Of a DNA stretch of 11,125 nucleotides, positions 1-6,400 are shown piece by piece. Source of the DNA: Tannerella sp. (GTDB taxonomy: Bacteria; Bacteroidota; Bacteroidia; Bacteroidales; Tannerellaceae); the NCBI GenBank assembly GCA_031267485.1, contig JAIRYY010000303.1, positions 1-11,125 of the forward strand. Reading direction: 5' to 3'. A program made the position numbers and the translations under genes. The first letter of the stretch is position 1. Each line of letters begins with the position of its first letter. Below the pieces are notes generated by a model, which searched no databases, was not told the origin of the DNA, and saw only the letters and a list, made by a program, of their open reading frames with translations.

Positions 1-31
1 ACCTGCGAGCGACTCGCAGACCGGAAATTTC
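1..31. repeat. Isolated (possibly truncated) copy of the 41-bp hairpin repeat
   Basis: CTGCGAG (3-9), CGA loop (10-12) and CTCGCAG (13-19) form a perfect 7-bp stem. It is followed by ACCGGAAATTT (20-30), as in the array at 117-229. It is the same unit as that array, but its stem start lies 124 bp from the next copy (three periods of 41 plus 1), and unrelated sequence fills the gap. The window edge cuts it, so more copies may lie to the left. Confidence 0.7.
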
Positions 32-83
32 GCTCAGTCGGTGACCCGGTCGGTCGCCGGGTCGTCGGTTCGCCGCCTGTGCC

Positions 84-110
84 TGGATTGCTTCGTTCCT
101 CGCAATGACG
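84..110. repeat. Short dispersed-type intergenic repeat with ATTGC/GCAAT ends
   Basis: Read on the minus strand, 84-110 contains CGTCATTGCGAGGAACG followed by AAGCAATCC. The ATTGC (87-91) and GCAAT (102-106) arms are complementary. From memory, this CGTCATTGCGAG...GAAGCAATCC motif recurs in intergenic DNA of many unrelated bacteria; I cannot search to confirm it. It lies between the isolated and the arrayed copies of the 41-bp hairpin unit and shares the TTGCGAG core with their arms. No coding role is seen. Confidence 0.5.
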
Positions 111-116
111 GTACCT

Positions 117-229
117 GGATTCCGACTTGCGAGCAACTCGCAAACCGGAAATTTTTTGGATTCCGACCTGCGAGTAACTCGCAGACCGGAAATTTTTCGG
201 ATTCCGACTTGCGAGCGACTCGCAGACCG
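117..229. repeat. Tandem array of a 41-bp unit carrying a 7-bp hairpin
   Basis: Three adjacent copies begin GGATTCCGAC at 117, 158 and 199, an exact 41-bp period, with the third copy incomplete. Each contains a 7-bp stem with a 3-base loop: 127-143 (TTGCGAG, CAA, CTCGCAA), 168-184 (CTGCGAG, TAA, CTCGCAG) and 209-225 (TTGCGAG, CGA, CTCGCAG). The loops differ. The outermost stem pair is T-A, C-G and T-G in turn, so pairing survives the base changes. ACCGG and an A/T-rich AAATTTTT stretch follow the stem. The period is not a multiple of three and no convincing gene crosses the array, so it is a non-coding structured repeat. Function unknown. Confidence 0.85.
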
Positions 230-241
230 CACCAGTCAATA

Positions 242-331
242 ACCGGCAGTCCGGTACGGGCGGCAAGCCCGCGCCAGCGGAATGTGGGAGCAGGGCGTTC
301 CCCGCTCCTGCATTTGTCCCTGCACCGGGAC
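242..331. other. Row of four short GC-rich hairpins, non-coding
   Basis: Four inverted repeats follow one another: ACCGG/CCGGT (242-255, loop CAGT), CGGGC/GCCCG (257-271), GGAGC-a-GGG with CCC-c-GCTCC (287-308, one mismatch, loop CGTT) and GTCCC/GGGAC (316-331). Each stem is only 5-8 bp and could occur alone by chance; the density is what stands out. There is no tRNA or rRNA signature. An open frame crosses the region (41-424), but it is built from repeat sequence and has no recognisable domain. Confidence 0.4.
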
Positions 332-436
332 GGTGGAAATTATGCACATAACCGCACCGTGCAAAATAAATTGGGAAAAGTATGGAAAATAAGAGTGTGG
401 CACACGTACAACTTCGTGGAATAATGCGTATCTTAA

Positions 437-482
437 CGCGCGAGGCTAAACCTGCGCGGTGTGTGTGTGTGTGTGTGTGTGT
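437..482. repeat. (GT)12 microsatellite abutting a GC-rich hairpin
   Basis: Bases 459-482 are twelve uninterrupted GT units. Directly before them lies a hairpin: CGCGC (437-441), a bulged G, AGG (443-445), loop CTAAA, CCT (451-453), GCGCG (454-458). Pure dinucleotide tracts of this length are unusual in bacterial genomes and are prone to slippage. This one lies about 380 bp upstream of the -33 box of the rsfS promoter and in no recognisable gene. An open frame (382-909) that reads it as alternating Cys-Val runs through the rsfS promoter and is very unlikely to be real. Confidence 0.85.
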
Positions 483-862
483 TAGTAAATTAATCGGAAC
501 ATGCAAATCGTTTTCATTAAAAAAACATAAATATTTCCCGACGGAAACGCGATTGGCGGACGACGGGGAAGCGTCGTCCCGTACGCCTCCGGAAAAAATA
601 TTTTCTCCGGACAGCGGCCATTTCCTGTATTTTTCTCTGTGTTTCACAGCTGATGCAATTAAGTTTCTCATGTTCTTTTATAAAATCGGTGCAAAGATAA
701 ACAGTCCGTCACTATTTTTTTGTATACAAAATCGATATTCTTTTGCACAATACCGGCATAATTCAAAAATATTGCAAAATAGCGCATGTAATTCCGTTTT
801 TTTTAACAATCGCACCACCGGACTTTTTTTTGTGCGGTTGCCCGGAAATAAGACCGGCATGT
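483..862. other. AT-rich intergenic stretch upstream of rsfS with three inverted repeats
   Basis: No gene is supported here. The inverted repeats are GGACGAC/GTCGTCC (558-579, 8-base loop), an imperfect palindrome at 589-610 (CCGGA, AAAATATTTT centre, TCCGG) and CAATCGCAC/GTGCGGTTG (807-840, 9 pairs with one G-T, 16-base loop). Homopolymeric T runs occur at 714-721, 797-804 and 824-831. A minus-strand TATCTTTG box (699-692) could fire leftward, but no -33 element sits at the right distance. The region may contain the 3' flank or terminator of a gene outside the window. Confidence 0.4.
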
Positions 863-893
863 TTTGTATTTTTCCGGCTTTACACTATCTTTG
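863..893 (+). promoter_or_regulatory. Bacteroidota-type promoter of the rsfS-ftsH-cdsA operon
   Basis: TTTG (863-866) and TATCTTTG (886-893) are separated by 19 bp, matching the known Bacteroides primary-sigma consensus TTTG-N19-21-TAnnTTTG. Transcription should start near 899-901, giving a short leader before the rsfS ATG at 927. Confidence 0.8.
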
Positions 894-926
894 CGCGTTG
901 AGAATATAAAAAGGCTTGTTTTTTGG

Positions 927-1286
927 ATGAATCAGACGAATTTACTTGTAGAGACAATCGTTAAGGGATTGCAGGAAAAAAAGGGACATGACATCGTTAC
1001 TGTGGACTTGAGAGAGACGGCGGGGGCAATATGCCGGTATATGGTTATATGCGAGGGACGAAATCCGAATCAGGTTTCGTCGCTGTCCGATTCGGTATGG
1101 GATACGGTTCACAGGGAACTGGAGGATAAACCCTCTTCCATACACGGATTGCGTAATTCTCAATGGGTGGGCATGGATTATGGCACGGTTATTGTGCATA
1201 TCTTCCTGCCCGGGACGCGTTCGTTTTACCGTCTCGAAAATTTGTGGGAGGATTCGAAAATAGAGAAAATCCCCAATATTGATTGA
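927..1286 (+). CDS. rsfS: Ribosome silencing factor RsfS (Iojap/YbeB family)
   Basis: The predicted protein has 119 residues, the usual family size. RsfS binds ribosomal protein uL14 on the large subunit and blocks subunit joining, lowering translation in stationary phase or starvation. Family features seen: an N-terminal helix, the strand DIVTVDL (22-28), and the C-terminal conserved block GLRNSQWVGMDYGTVIVHIF (74-93), matching the G-x(4)-W-x(2)-x-DYG-x-V-[IV]VH-[IV]F pattern. The frame is open back to 864, but that would put translation ahead of the predicted transcription start. The ATG at 927 gives MNQTNLL, typical of Bacteroidales homologues, and is preferred. ftsH follows after 27 bp, so the two are probably co-transcribed, an order I recall as common in this phylum. 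Confidence 0.93.
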   Translation: MNQTNLLVETIVKGLQEKKGHDIVTVDLRETAGAICRYMVICEGRNPNQVSSLSDSVWDTVHRELEDKPSSIHGLRNSQWVGMDYGTVIVHIFLPGTRSFYRLENLWEDSKIEKIPNID

Positions 1287-1313
1287 TTATTATGTAATTG
1301 TGAGTACACATAT

Positions 1314-3311
1314 ATGGAAGATAACAGTAAAAATACACAAAAAGACAATAACGGCAGTTCCCCGAAAAATGCGAACGGAAATAAGAAATCCGGCTATAAC
1401 CTGTGGTGGATTTATGCGCTTATTTTCATCCCCCTGATAACGCTGTACCTTATGAACGATTCTTCTTCAACGAAAGAGGTCGGGTGGACGGAATTTCAAC
1501 AGATGGTGCGGGACAACGTGTTTGACGAAATGACCGTCTTCAACCGGAAAAACGTGCTGGAAGCCACGGTCAAAAAAGACAGGTATCCGGACGTTTTCAA
1601 ACAGGAGGCCGTCAAGGCGTCCGAGTTGGGCGTCAAAGTAACGGTACGGATTCCGTCAGCAGACAAATTTTCCGATTTTTATGACAGGGCTGTCTCGGAA
1701 AACAACATTTCCGCACGCGTCACATACCGGGAAAGCGACGATATGTTCTGGAATATCCTTGTATCCATCGGGCCTTTTGCCCTTATCATCCTGATATGGT
1801 TCTTCCTTATGCGCCGCATGTCCGGCGGAGTGGGCAGCGGCGGCGGAATGGGCGTTTTCAATGTGGGAAAATCGAAAGCGCAGCTTTTTGACAAGGACGG
1901 CACGAACAAGGTTACATTTAAAGATGTAGCGGGACTTTCGGAAGCAAAGCAGGAGGTGGAGGAAATCGTATCGTTCCTGAAAAACCCCGGCAAATACACG
2001 GAACTTGGAGGGAAAATACCCAAAGGCGCCCTGCTGGTCGGGCCTCCGGGAACGGGCAAGACCTTACTGGCGAAAGCCGTTGCGGGCGAGGCGAATGTGC
2101 CTTTCTTCTCGCTTTCCGGCTCCGATTTCGTGGAGATGTTTGTCGGCGTGGGCGCCTCGCGTGTGCGCGACCTGTTTCGCCAGGCAAAGGAAAAAGCGCC
2201 CTGCATCGTGTTTATTGACGAGATAGACGCGGTTGGCCGCGCCCGCGGGAAAAGCGCAAACATGAACGCTAACGATGAACGGGAGAACACGCTCAACCAG
2301 CTGCTGACGGAAATGGATGGCTTCGGCTCCAACAGCGGCGTGATTATACTTGCCGCCACGAACCGCGCCGACGTGCTCGACAAGGCGCTGTTGCGCGCGG
2401 GGCGTTTCGACCGCCAGATACATGTCGAATTGCCGGACCTGAACGAACGGAAAGAGATTTTTGCCGTTCACCTCCGCCCGATTAAAAGGGACGAGAGCGT
2501 GGATACGGATTTTCTCGCGCGGCAGACGCCCGGATTCTCCGGCGCCGACATTGCCAATGTGTGCAACGAGGCCGCTCTGATTGCCGCGCGCAACGGGAAG
2601 AAATTTGTCCAGAAAGACGATTTCATGAGCGCTGTCGACCGTATCGTGGGAGGCCTTGAGAAACGCAGCAAGATAATGACGGAAAGAGAGCGCCGGAGCA
2701 TCGCCTATCACGAGGCCGGACATGCTTCGCTGAGCTGGCTGCTGGAATTTGCCAATCCGCTGGTGAAAGTGACCATCGTGCCGCGCGGCAAGGCGCTGGG
2801 CGCCGCCTGGTATCTCCCGGAGGAACGCCAGATAACGACGCGCGAACAGCTGCTCGACGAAATGTGCGCCACACTCGGCGGCCGCGCTGCCGAAGAACTG
2901 TTTCTCAAAGCCATTTCCACAGGCGCATCGAACGACCTGGAGCGCGTCACGAAACAGGCCTACGCAATGGTCGTCTATTTCGGCATGAGTATAAAAATGC
3001 CGAATCTCAATTATTATGATTCCACAGGCCAGGACTGGGGTTTCACGAAGCCTTACAGCGAGGATACCGCAAAAATAATCGACCGGGAAGTGCAGAACAT
3101 CGTGAATGAGCAGTACGAACGGGCAAAACGGATGCTTTCCGAGTATGCGGAGAAACACAATCGGCTGGCCGAACTTCTACTCAAATCCGAAGTCATCTAT
3201 ACGGAAGACGTGGAACATATTTTCGGCAAGCGCGCCTGGGTGTCGCGCAGCGAGGAACTGATGGAGATACAAAACGGAGAGAACGGAAAAACGGATGATG
3301 CCGGCGTCTGA
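1314..3311 (+). CDS. ftsH: ATP-dependent zinc metalloprotease FtsH
   Basis: This 665-residue membrane-anchored AAA+ protease extracts and degrades misassembled membrane proteins and selected regulators, working as a hexamer with its catalytic part in the cytoplasm. Domains in order: Asn/Lys-rich cytoplasmic tail, TM1 (about 32-47), periplasmic FtsH-extracellular domain (about 55-140), TM2 (about 147-166), Gly-rich linker, AAA+ module and M41 peptidase. Visible motifs are Walker A GPPGTGKT (243-250), pore loop MFVGVG (275-280), Walker B IVFIDEID (298-305), second region of homology with RAGRFDR (361-367, Ala replacing the commoner Pro), and zinc site HEAGH (466-470) with the third ligand probably D541. 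All catalytic residues are intact. cdsA begins 18 bp downstream. The C-terminal Gly/Asp-rich tail is short. Confidence 0.98.
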   Translation: MEDNSKNTQKDNNGSSPKNANGNKKSGYNLWWIYALIFIPLITLYLMNDSSSTKEVGWTEFQQMVRDNVFDEMTVFNRKNVLEATVKKDRYPDVFKQEAVKASELGVKVTVRIPSADKFSDFYDRAVSENNISARVTYRESDDMFWNILVSIGPFALIILIWFFLMRRMSGGVGSGGGMGVFNVGKSKAQLFDKDGTNKVTFKDVAGLSEAKQEVEEIVSFLKNPGKYTELGGKIPKGALLVGPPGTGKTLLAKAVAGEANVPFFSLSGSDFVEMFVGVGASRVRDLFRQAKEKAPCIVFIDEIDAVGRARGKSANMNANDERENTLNQLLTEMDGFGSNSGVIILAATNRADVLDKALLRAGRFDRQIHVELPDLNERKEIFAVHLRPIKRDESVDTDFLARQTPGFSGADIANVCNEAALIAARNGKKFVQKDDFMSAVDRIVGGLEKRSKIMTERERRSIAYHEAGHASLSWLLEFANPLVKVTIVPRGKALGAAWYLPEERQITTREQLLDEMCATLGGRAAEELFLKAISTGASNDLERVTKQAYAMVVYFGMSIKMPNLNYYDSTGQDWGFTKPYSEDTAKIIDREVQNIVNEQYERAKRMLSEYAEKHNRLAELLLKSEVIYTEDVEHIFGKRAWVSRSEELMEIQNGENGKTDDAGV

Positions 3312-3329
3312 CCATAAAATGACCTGACC

Positions 3330-4202
3330 TTGAAAAATCTTATACAGAGAACACTTACCGGGATTGTATATGTGGGAGTGATAGTTGCCGCCATTTGCGT
3401 ACATCCTCTTCTGTTTGCCGCCGTATTCGGACTGATTGCCGGTCTGCTGATTCATGAACTGTACGCATTGATGAAATACGACGCCCCCGTCTGGGTGCGC
3501 CGGCTCGAGATAACCGGAGGCGCGTATCTGTTTGTGGCCTCCTGCCTGTTTGCCGGCGACTATGCCGGACATGAAATTTACATCCCCTACATTATTATAT
3601 TACTCGTTTCGCTGATATCCGGACTGTATATCCGCCATTCCACCCCTGCCGGTGAGGCAGCGCTGCCGGATGATTCGGGCGGCGGGAAATTGCCGAACCC
3701 CGTCAACCGGTGGGGAATGATGCTGTTCGGACAGTGTTACTGCGCCGGGACGATTTCCCTGCTGTGTTTCATTCCGTATATGATTTCGCAGGTTTATGAC
3801 CCGTTGCCGGTATTGATGATTTTCATTTTTATATGGCTCAATGATACGGGCGCGTTCCTGATAGGAACATGGATGGGTAAACACCGGCTGTTTCAGCGCG
3901 TTTCGCCGCACAAATCCTGGGAGGGTTTCTGGGGAGGCCTTTTCGCCGTTGTTGCGGCCTCGCTGCTGTTCGCCTGCTTTTTCGAGGAGTTGCGGTGGTA
4001 CCAGTGGCTGCTTTTCGCGCTGATAACGGCCGTCTCGGCAACCTGGGGCGACCTGACGGAATCGCTGCTCAAACGCGCGTGCGGCGTGAAGGATTCGGGG
4101 AAATTACTGCCCGGGCACGGCGGCATGCTTGACCGTTTCGACAGCGCCCTGCTCGCTTCGCCGGCCGTATATGTTTATTTTGAGTTCGTCATTCGAAATT
4201 GA
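3330..4202 (+). CDS. cdsA: Phosphatidate cytidylyltransferase (CDP-diacylglycerol synthase)
   Basis: CdsA makes CDP-diacylglycerol from CTP and phosphatidic acid at the inner membrane, feeding phosphatidylethanolamine and other phospholipid synthesis. The 290-residue product is largely hydrophobic, with several membrane segments (for example about 12-42, 62-76, 84-100, 130-152, 160-180, 202-218, 226-240). The family signature spans 245-271: S-L-L-K-R, then K254-D255, then PGHGGMLDRFD (261-271). NDTGAF (171-176) is also typical. The start is a TTG at 3330 giving MKNLIQRTLTG; the ATG at 3319 is out of frame and stops at once. It lies 18 bp after ftsH, so it is probably the last operon gene. Its last 14 bp overlap the convergent porT-like gene. 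Confidence 0.95.
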   Translation: MKNLIQRTLTGIVYVGVIVAAICVHPLLFAAVFGLIAGLLIHELYALMKYDAPVWVRRLEITGGAYLFVASCLFAGDYAGHEIYIPYIIILLVSLISGLYIRHSTPAGEAALPDDSGGGKLPNPVNRWGMMLFGQCYCAGTISLLCFIPYMISQVYDPLPVLMIFIFIWLNDTGAFLIGTWMGKHRLFQRVSPHKSWEGFWGGLFAVVAASLLFACFFEELRWYQWLLFALITAVSATWGDLTESLLKRACGVKDSGKLLPGHGGMLDRFDSALLASPAVYVYFEFVIRN

Positions 4203-4893
4203 AAGTCAGGACAATCATGCGCGACGTGGCTTTGGATAAGGCGTTCGTAAAAATCTTGTCCTCTTCGTTGCTGAGGTCGCCACGGTTTTTTTCCAGTAAA
4301 TCGGGCAGCCCGAATTTGAATTTTATTTCCGGCGCCAATTTGAAAAAAGGCATGTAAATATTGCAGCCGAAGCCAAATTCAAACCCATAATCAATCTGTT
4401 TAAGCAAAAGCGGATTGCCCTTTCTCCGCCCCAAATCGATAGCCCCGTAGACGCCGCCTGTTATGTACGGGCGGTAGTTGTTGAGGCGCATGGATGATAT
4501 TTTAAGATCCAGGGGAACCGAAAGGTAATTGGAACGGATGCCGGCCTGCACGTCTTCCTCACTGCCCGTCAGTTCCTTAAAATATACGGTCTTGTCGCCA
4601 AAATGGATGGTCGGGGAGAGGCGCAGGTTCATGTACGGGTTGAGGAACAGGTCGCCGATGACCCCGACGCTGAACCCCGGCGAATAGCTTGGTATTTCGG
4701 CGAACCACGTCTTGCCGTCGGGCGTTGCGACGCCATTGTTTGTCAGGATAACATCCTGGCTATGCAACCCCACGTGAAAACCGAAATGATACAGTTTATA
4801 GTCCGCATAAGGCTGATTCTGCACTTTCCGTTTTTGCGAAAACGACGGAAAGGCAAATAATATAAACAGAAGTATGTAAGCCGACTTTTTCAA
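4189..4893 (-). CDS. porT: PorT-family outer-membrane beta-barrel protein (type IX secretion candidate)
   Basis: The 234-residue protein begins with a signal peptide: MKK, hydrophobic 5-17, and probable cleavage after SFS (17-19). The rest alternates polar and hydrophobic residues like an outer-membrane barrel and ends in Phe-Asn-Phe-Glu. Blocks that look like the PorT/SprT family are FGFHVGLHSQD (37-47), PGFSVGVIGDL (72-82), YLSVPLDLK (123-131) and RLNNYRPYITGG (136-147). PorT was defined in Porphyromonas gingivalis as needed for type IX secretion of gingipains; many Bacteroidales carry homologues. No other type IX gene is in the window, so secretion is an inference. The start is TTG (4893-4891 on the minus strand); no in-frame ATG lies just upstream, and this codon is followed directly by a good signal peptide. 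Confidence 0.8.
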   Translation of the reverse strand: MKKSAYILLFILFAFPSFSQKRKVQNQPYADYKLYHFGFHVGLHSQDVILTNNGVATPDGKTWFAEIPSYSPGFSVGVIGDLFLNPYMNLRLSPTIHFGDKTVYFKELTGSEEDVQAGIRSNYLSVPLDLKISSMRLNNYRPYITGGVYGAIDLGRRKGNPLLLKQIDYGFEFGFGCNIYMPFFKLAPEIKFKFGLPDLLEKNRGDLSNEEDKIFTNALSKATSRMIVLTFNFE

Positions 4894-4930
4894 GATTCCC
4901 GTATATTTACAGGTAATAACGAAGGAAAGC

Positions 4931-4938
4931 CAAAGATA
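4931..4938 (-). promoter_or_regulatory. -7 element of the porT-like gene
   Basis: The minus strand reads TATCTTTG at 4938-4931, an exact match to the TAnnTTTG box. Transcription would start near 4924, about 30 bases before the TTG start at 4893. At the expected -33 distance there is only T-rich sequence on that strand, not TTTG, so the upstream element is degenerate. Confidence 0.6.
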
Positions 4939-4990
4939 TTGCGTCCGTAAAAAAAGCGGAAAAAGTTATCTGTATGTGAAAATAATGATA

Positions 4991-4998
4991 TATCTTTG
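4991..4998 (+). promoter_or_regulatory. -7 element of the ferredoxin gene
   Basis: TATCTTTG (4991-4998) matches the TAnnTTTG box exactly. At the expected -33 distance (around 4965-4970) there is GTTATC, not TTTG. Transcription should start near 5004-5006, leaving a leader of about 78 bases before the ATG at 5084. It is divergent from the porT-like promoter, with 52 bp between the two boxes. Confidence 0.65.
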
Positions 4999-5013
4999 CC
5001 GCGTCATTGACAT

Positions 5014-5043
5014 CCGGGATGGAGATTTTTCTCACATTCCCGG
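5014..5043 (+). promoter_or_regulatory. Stem-loop in the ferredoxin mRNA leader
   Basis: CCGGGA (5014-5019) pairs with TCCCGG (5038-5043), and TG plus GAGA (5020-5025) pair with TCTC and CA across a TTTT loop (5026-5029), giving about 12 pairs with two single-base bulges. It begins roughly 10 bases after the predicted transcription start and has no T-run behind it, so it is not a terminator. Stabilising a short, abundant mRNA at its 5' end, or regulating it, are inferred possibilities. Confidence 0.55.
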
Positions 5044-5083
5044 AGGCGGTATTATTAATAAAACAATTAAACAGAAAAAGACT

Positions 5084-5251
5084 ATGGCTTACGTAATTAG
5101 TGAAGATTGTATCGCTTGCGGTACGTGTATTGATGAATGTCCTGTGGAAGCGATTTCAGAAGGCGATATCTATCATATCGATTCGGGAATGTGTACCGAT
5201 TGCGGATCATGCGCTGATGCATGTCCTACTGAAGCTATCCATCCTGCATGA
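5084..5251 (+). CDS. 2[4Fe-4S] ferredoxin, clostridial type
   Basis: This is a 55-residue cytoplasmic electron carrier with two four-iron clusters, expected to serve low-potential reactions such as pyruvate:ferredoxin oxidoreductase in an anaerobe. Both cluster motifs are complete: C9-x2-C12-x2-C15-x3-C19-P and C37-x2-C40-x2-C43-x3-C47-P. The length is normal for the family. The frame is open upstream to 4976, but that would start before the promoter and add 36 unrelated residues. The ATG at 5084 gives MAYVISEDC, the usual ferredoxin start. It is a single-gene unit: promoter, leader hairpin, gene and hairpin terminator. Partner enzymes are not in the window. Confidence 0.95.
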   Translation: MAYVISEDCIACGTCIDECPVEAISEGDIYHIDSGMCTDCGSCADACPTEAIHPA

Positions 5252-5276
5252 TACAGGTCAGGCATTTTCAGGAAAA

Positions 5277-5319
5277 GAAAAAGAGTGAGATGATCGCAAG
5301 AGGCAAATCACTCTTTTTC
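5277..5319 (+). terminator. Hairpin terminator behind the ferredoxin gene
   Basis: GAAAAAGAGTGA (5277-5288) and TCACTCTTTTTC (5308-5319) are perfect 12-bp inverted repeats with a 19-base loop. The A run and the T run make it readable in both directions, but only the ferredoxin gene ends here. It separates that gene from nusB, whose own promoter must lie just after it or within it. A TATCTTCG sequence at 5328-5335 is a one-mismatch -7 candidate without a -33 partner. Confidence 0.75.
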
Positions 5320-5375
5320 AATGATATTATCTTCGCACCTGAATGGTAGAAATTTATCTGTTTTAAAAAAAACGA

Positions 5376-6299
5376 ATGATTAATAGAGTTTTAATCCGCA
5401 TAAAAGTTTTACAGATAGTATATGCATACTATCAAAAAGGTAATAATGATCTCAGGGTGGCTGAGAATGAGTTATTGTTAAGTCTGAGACGGTCGTATGA
5501 CCTTTATCATTACCTGCTGTTGCTGATCGTGGAAGTGACCCGCATGTACGAGCATCTGATAGAAATGCGGCGCAACAAGTACCGTCCGACCGACGAAGAC
5601 AAAAATCCCGACATGCGTATGCTGAATAACCGCTTCGCCGCTCAGATTGCCGAAAATGAGGCGCTTCGGAAATACTGCGGAGAGCATGGCATTTCGTTGG
5701 CTGACGACCGGGATTTTATCCGGAAAGTCCTGGACATGATTGTTAAGTCCGACGTATACAGGGATTATCTGAATGGAAAAGACTGTTATGAGACTGACCG
5801 CGACTTCTGGCGCCACGTTTTCAGGCGCGTCATCTCAAACAATGAGTTTATAGAGGATTATCTGGAAGAAAAAAGCATCTACTGGAATGAAGACATTGAT
5901 ATCATCGAGTCGTTTGTTGTCAAGACCATCAAACGGTTTGACGAAAACACGGGAAGCAATCACGACCTGATTCCCATGTTCAATAATGACGACGATTACG
6001 ATTACGTCATCAAACTGTTCCGGCAGACCCTCCTGAACGGGGAGGAATACCGCGGACGCATCAACCGGCACATGAAAAACTGGGAATCGGAGCGCGTGGC
6101 CAATATGGACCTTGTCATTATGCAGGTCGCCCTGGCCGAAATCATGCATTTCCCGACCATACCGATAAACGTCTCCCTCAACGAATATATTGATGCGGCG
6201 AAATATTACAGCACCCCCAAGAGCAGCGTTTTCATAAACGGAGTGCTCGATTCGATAATCAATGAACTGAAAAGCGAGAAGCTGCTGATGAAAAACTGA
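5376..6299 (+). CDS. nusB: Transcription antitermination factor NusB, long Bacteroidota form
   Basis: NusB binds boxA RNA with NusE (S10) and supports antitermination on rRNA operons. The 307-residue product is about twice the length of E. coli NusB; I recall this long form as normal in Bacteroidota. The conserved NusB core is at the C-terminus: MKNWESERVANMD (233-245), VALAEIMHFPTIPINVSLNE (251-270), AKYY (275-278) and FINGVLDSI (286-294). The first 20 residues, MINRVLIRIKVLQIVYAYYQ, resemble the first NusB helix, so residues of about 25-160 may be an insertion within the fold; that is an inference. The middle is charged and helical. Weak evidence for its own promoter (TATCTTCG at 5328). yajC follows after 101 bp with its own promoter. 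Confidence 0.9.
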   Translation: MINRVLIRIKVLQIVYAYYQKGNNDLRVAENELLLSLRRSYDLYHYLLLLIVEVTRMYEHLIEMRRNKYRPTDEDKNPDMRMLNNRFAAQIAENEALRKYCGEHGISLADDRDFIRKVLDMIVKSDVYRDYLNGKDCYETDRDFWRHVFRRVISNNEFIEDYLEEKSIYWNEDIDIIESFVVKTIKRFDENTGSNHDLIPMFNNDDDYDYVIKLFRQTLLNGEEYRGRINRHMKNWESERVANMDLVIMQVALAEIMHFPTIPINVSLNEYIDAAKYYSTPKSSVFINGVLDSIINELKSEKLLMKN

Positions 6300-6320
6300 A
6301 CAACAAAAATACCTGTTTGT

Positions 6321-6351
6321 TTTGGATTGTTCCCAACTTGTATTATCTTTG
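6321..6351 (+). promoter_or_regulatory. Promoter of the yajC-ybbR-coaE operon
   Basis: TTTG (6321-6324) and TATCTTTG (6344-6351) are 19 bp apart, a full match to the Bacteroidota consensus and the same geometry as the rsfS promoter. Transcription should start near 6358, about 43 bases before the yajC ATG. A weak AT-rich inverted repeat, GAACAA/TTGTTC (6298-6303 and 6327-6332), starts at the nusB stop and overlaps the -33 box. It may act as the nusB terminator. Confidence 0.8.
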
Positions 6352-6400
6352 CCATCCTGTTTGCAAAAACAGTTTTGTTGAATTTTAAACCGAAAAAAAA

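Noticed and set aside
1..229. CRISPR array
   Set aside because: The units are directly adjacent without unique spacers and no cas genes are present.
242..331. tRNA or small structured RNA gene
   Set aside because: No acceptor stem, anticodon arm or T-loop pattern is present; the four stems are independent and short.
41..424. 127-codon open frame across the left repeats
   Set aside because: Its sequence is mainly the translated 41-bp hairpin array; the period is not a multiple of three, and no domain or promoter supports it.
459..482. GT tract as a phase-variation switch of a surface gene
   Set aside because: No gene with a supported reading frame or promoter spacer contains the tract; kept only as a microsatellite.
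692..699. Minus-strand TATCTTTG box as a leftward promoter
   Set aside because: No TTTG lies 19-21 bp upstream on that strand (nearest is 27 bp), and no minus-strand gene follows within the window.
382..909. 175-codon open frame reading the GT tract as Cys-Val repeats
   Set aside because: It has no recognisable domain, runs through the rsfS promoter and past its -7 box, and ends just before the true rsfS start.
2064..3158. 364-codon minus-strand open frame inside ftsH
   Set aside because: It is a shadow of ftsH, which has complete AAA+ and M41 motifs on the plus strand.
4976..5083. N-terminal extension of the ferredoxin
   Set aside because: It would begin upstream of the predicted promoter box, and the 36 added residues resemble no ferredoxin.
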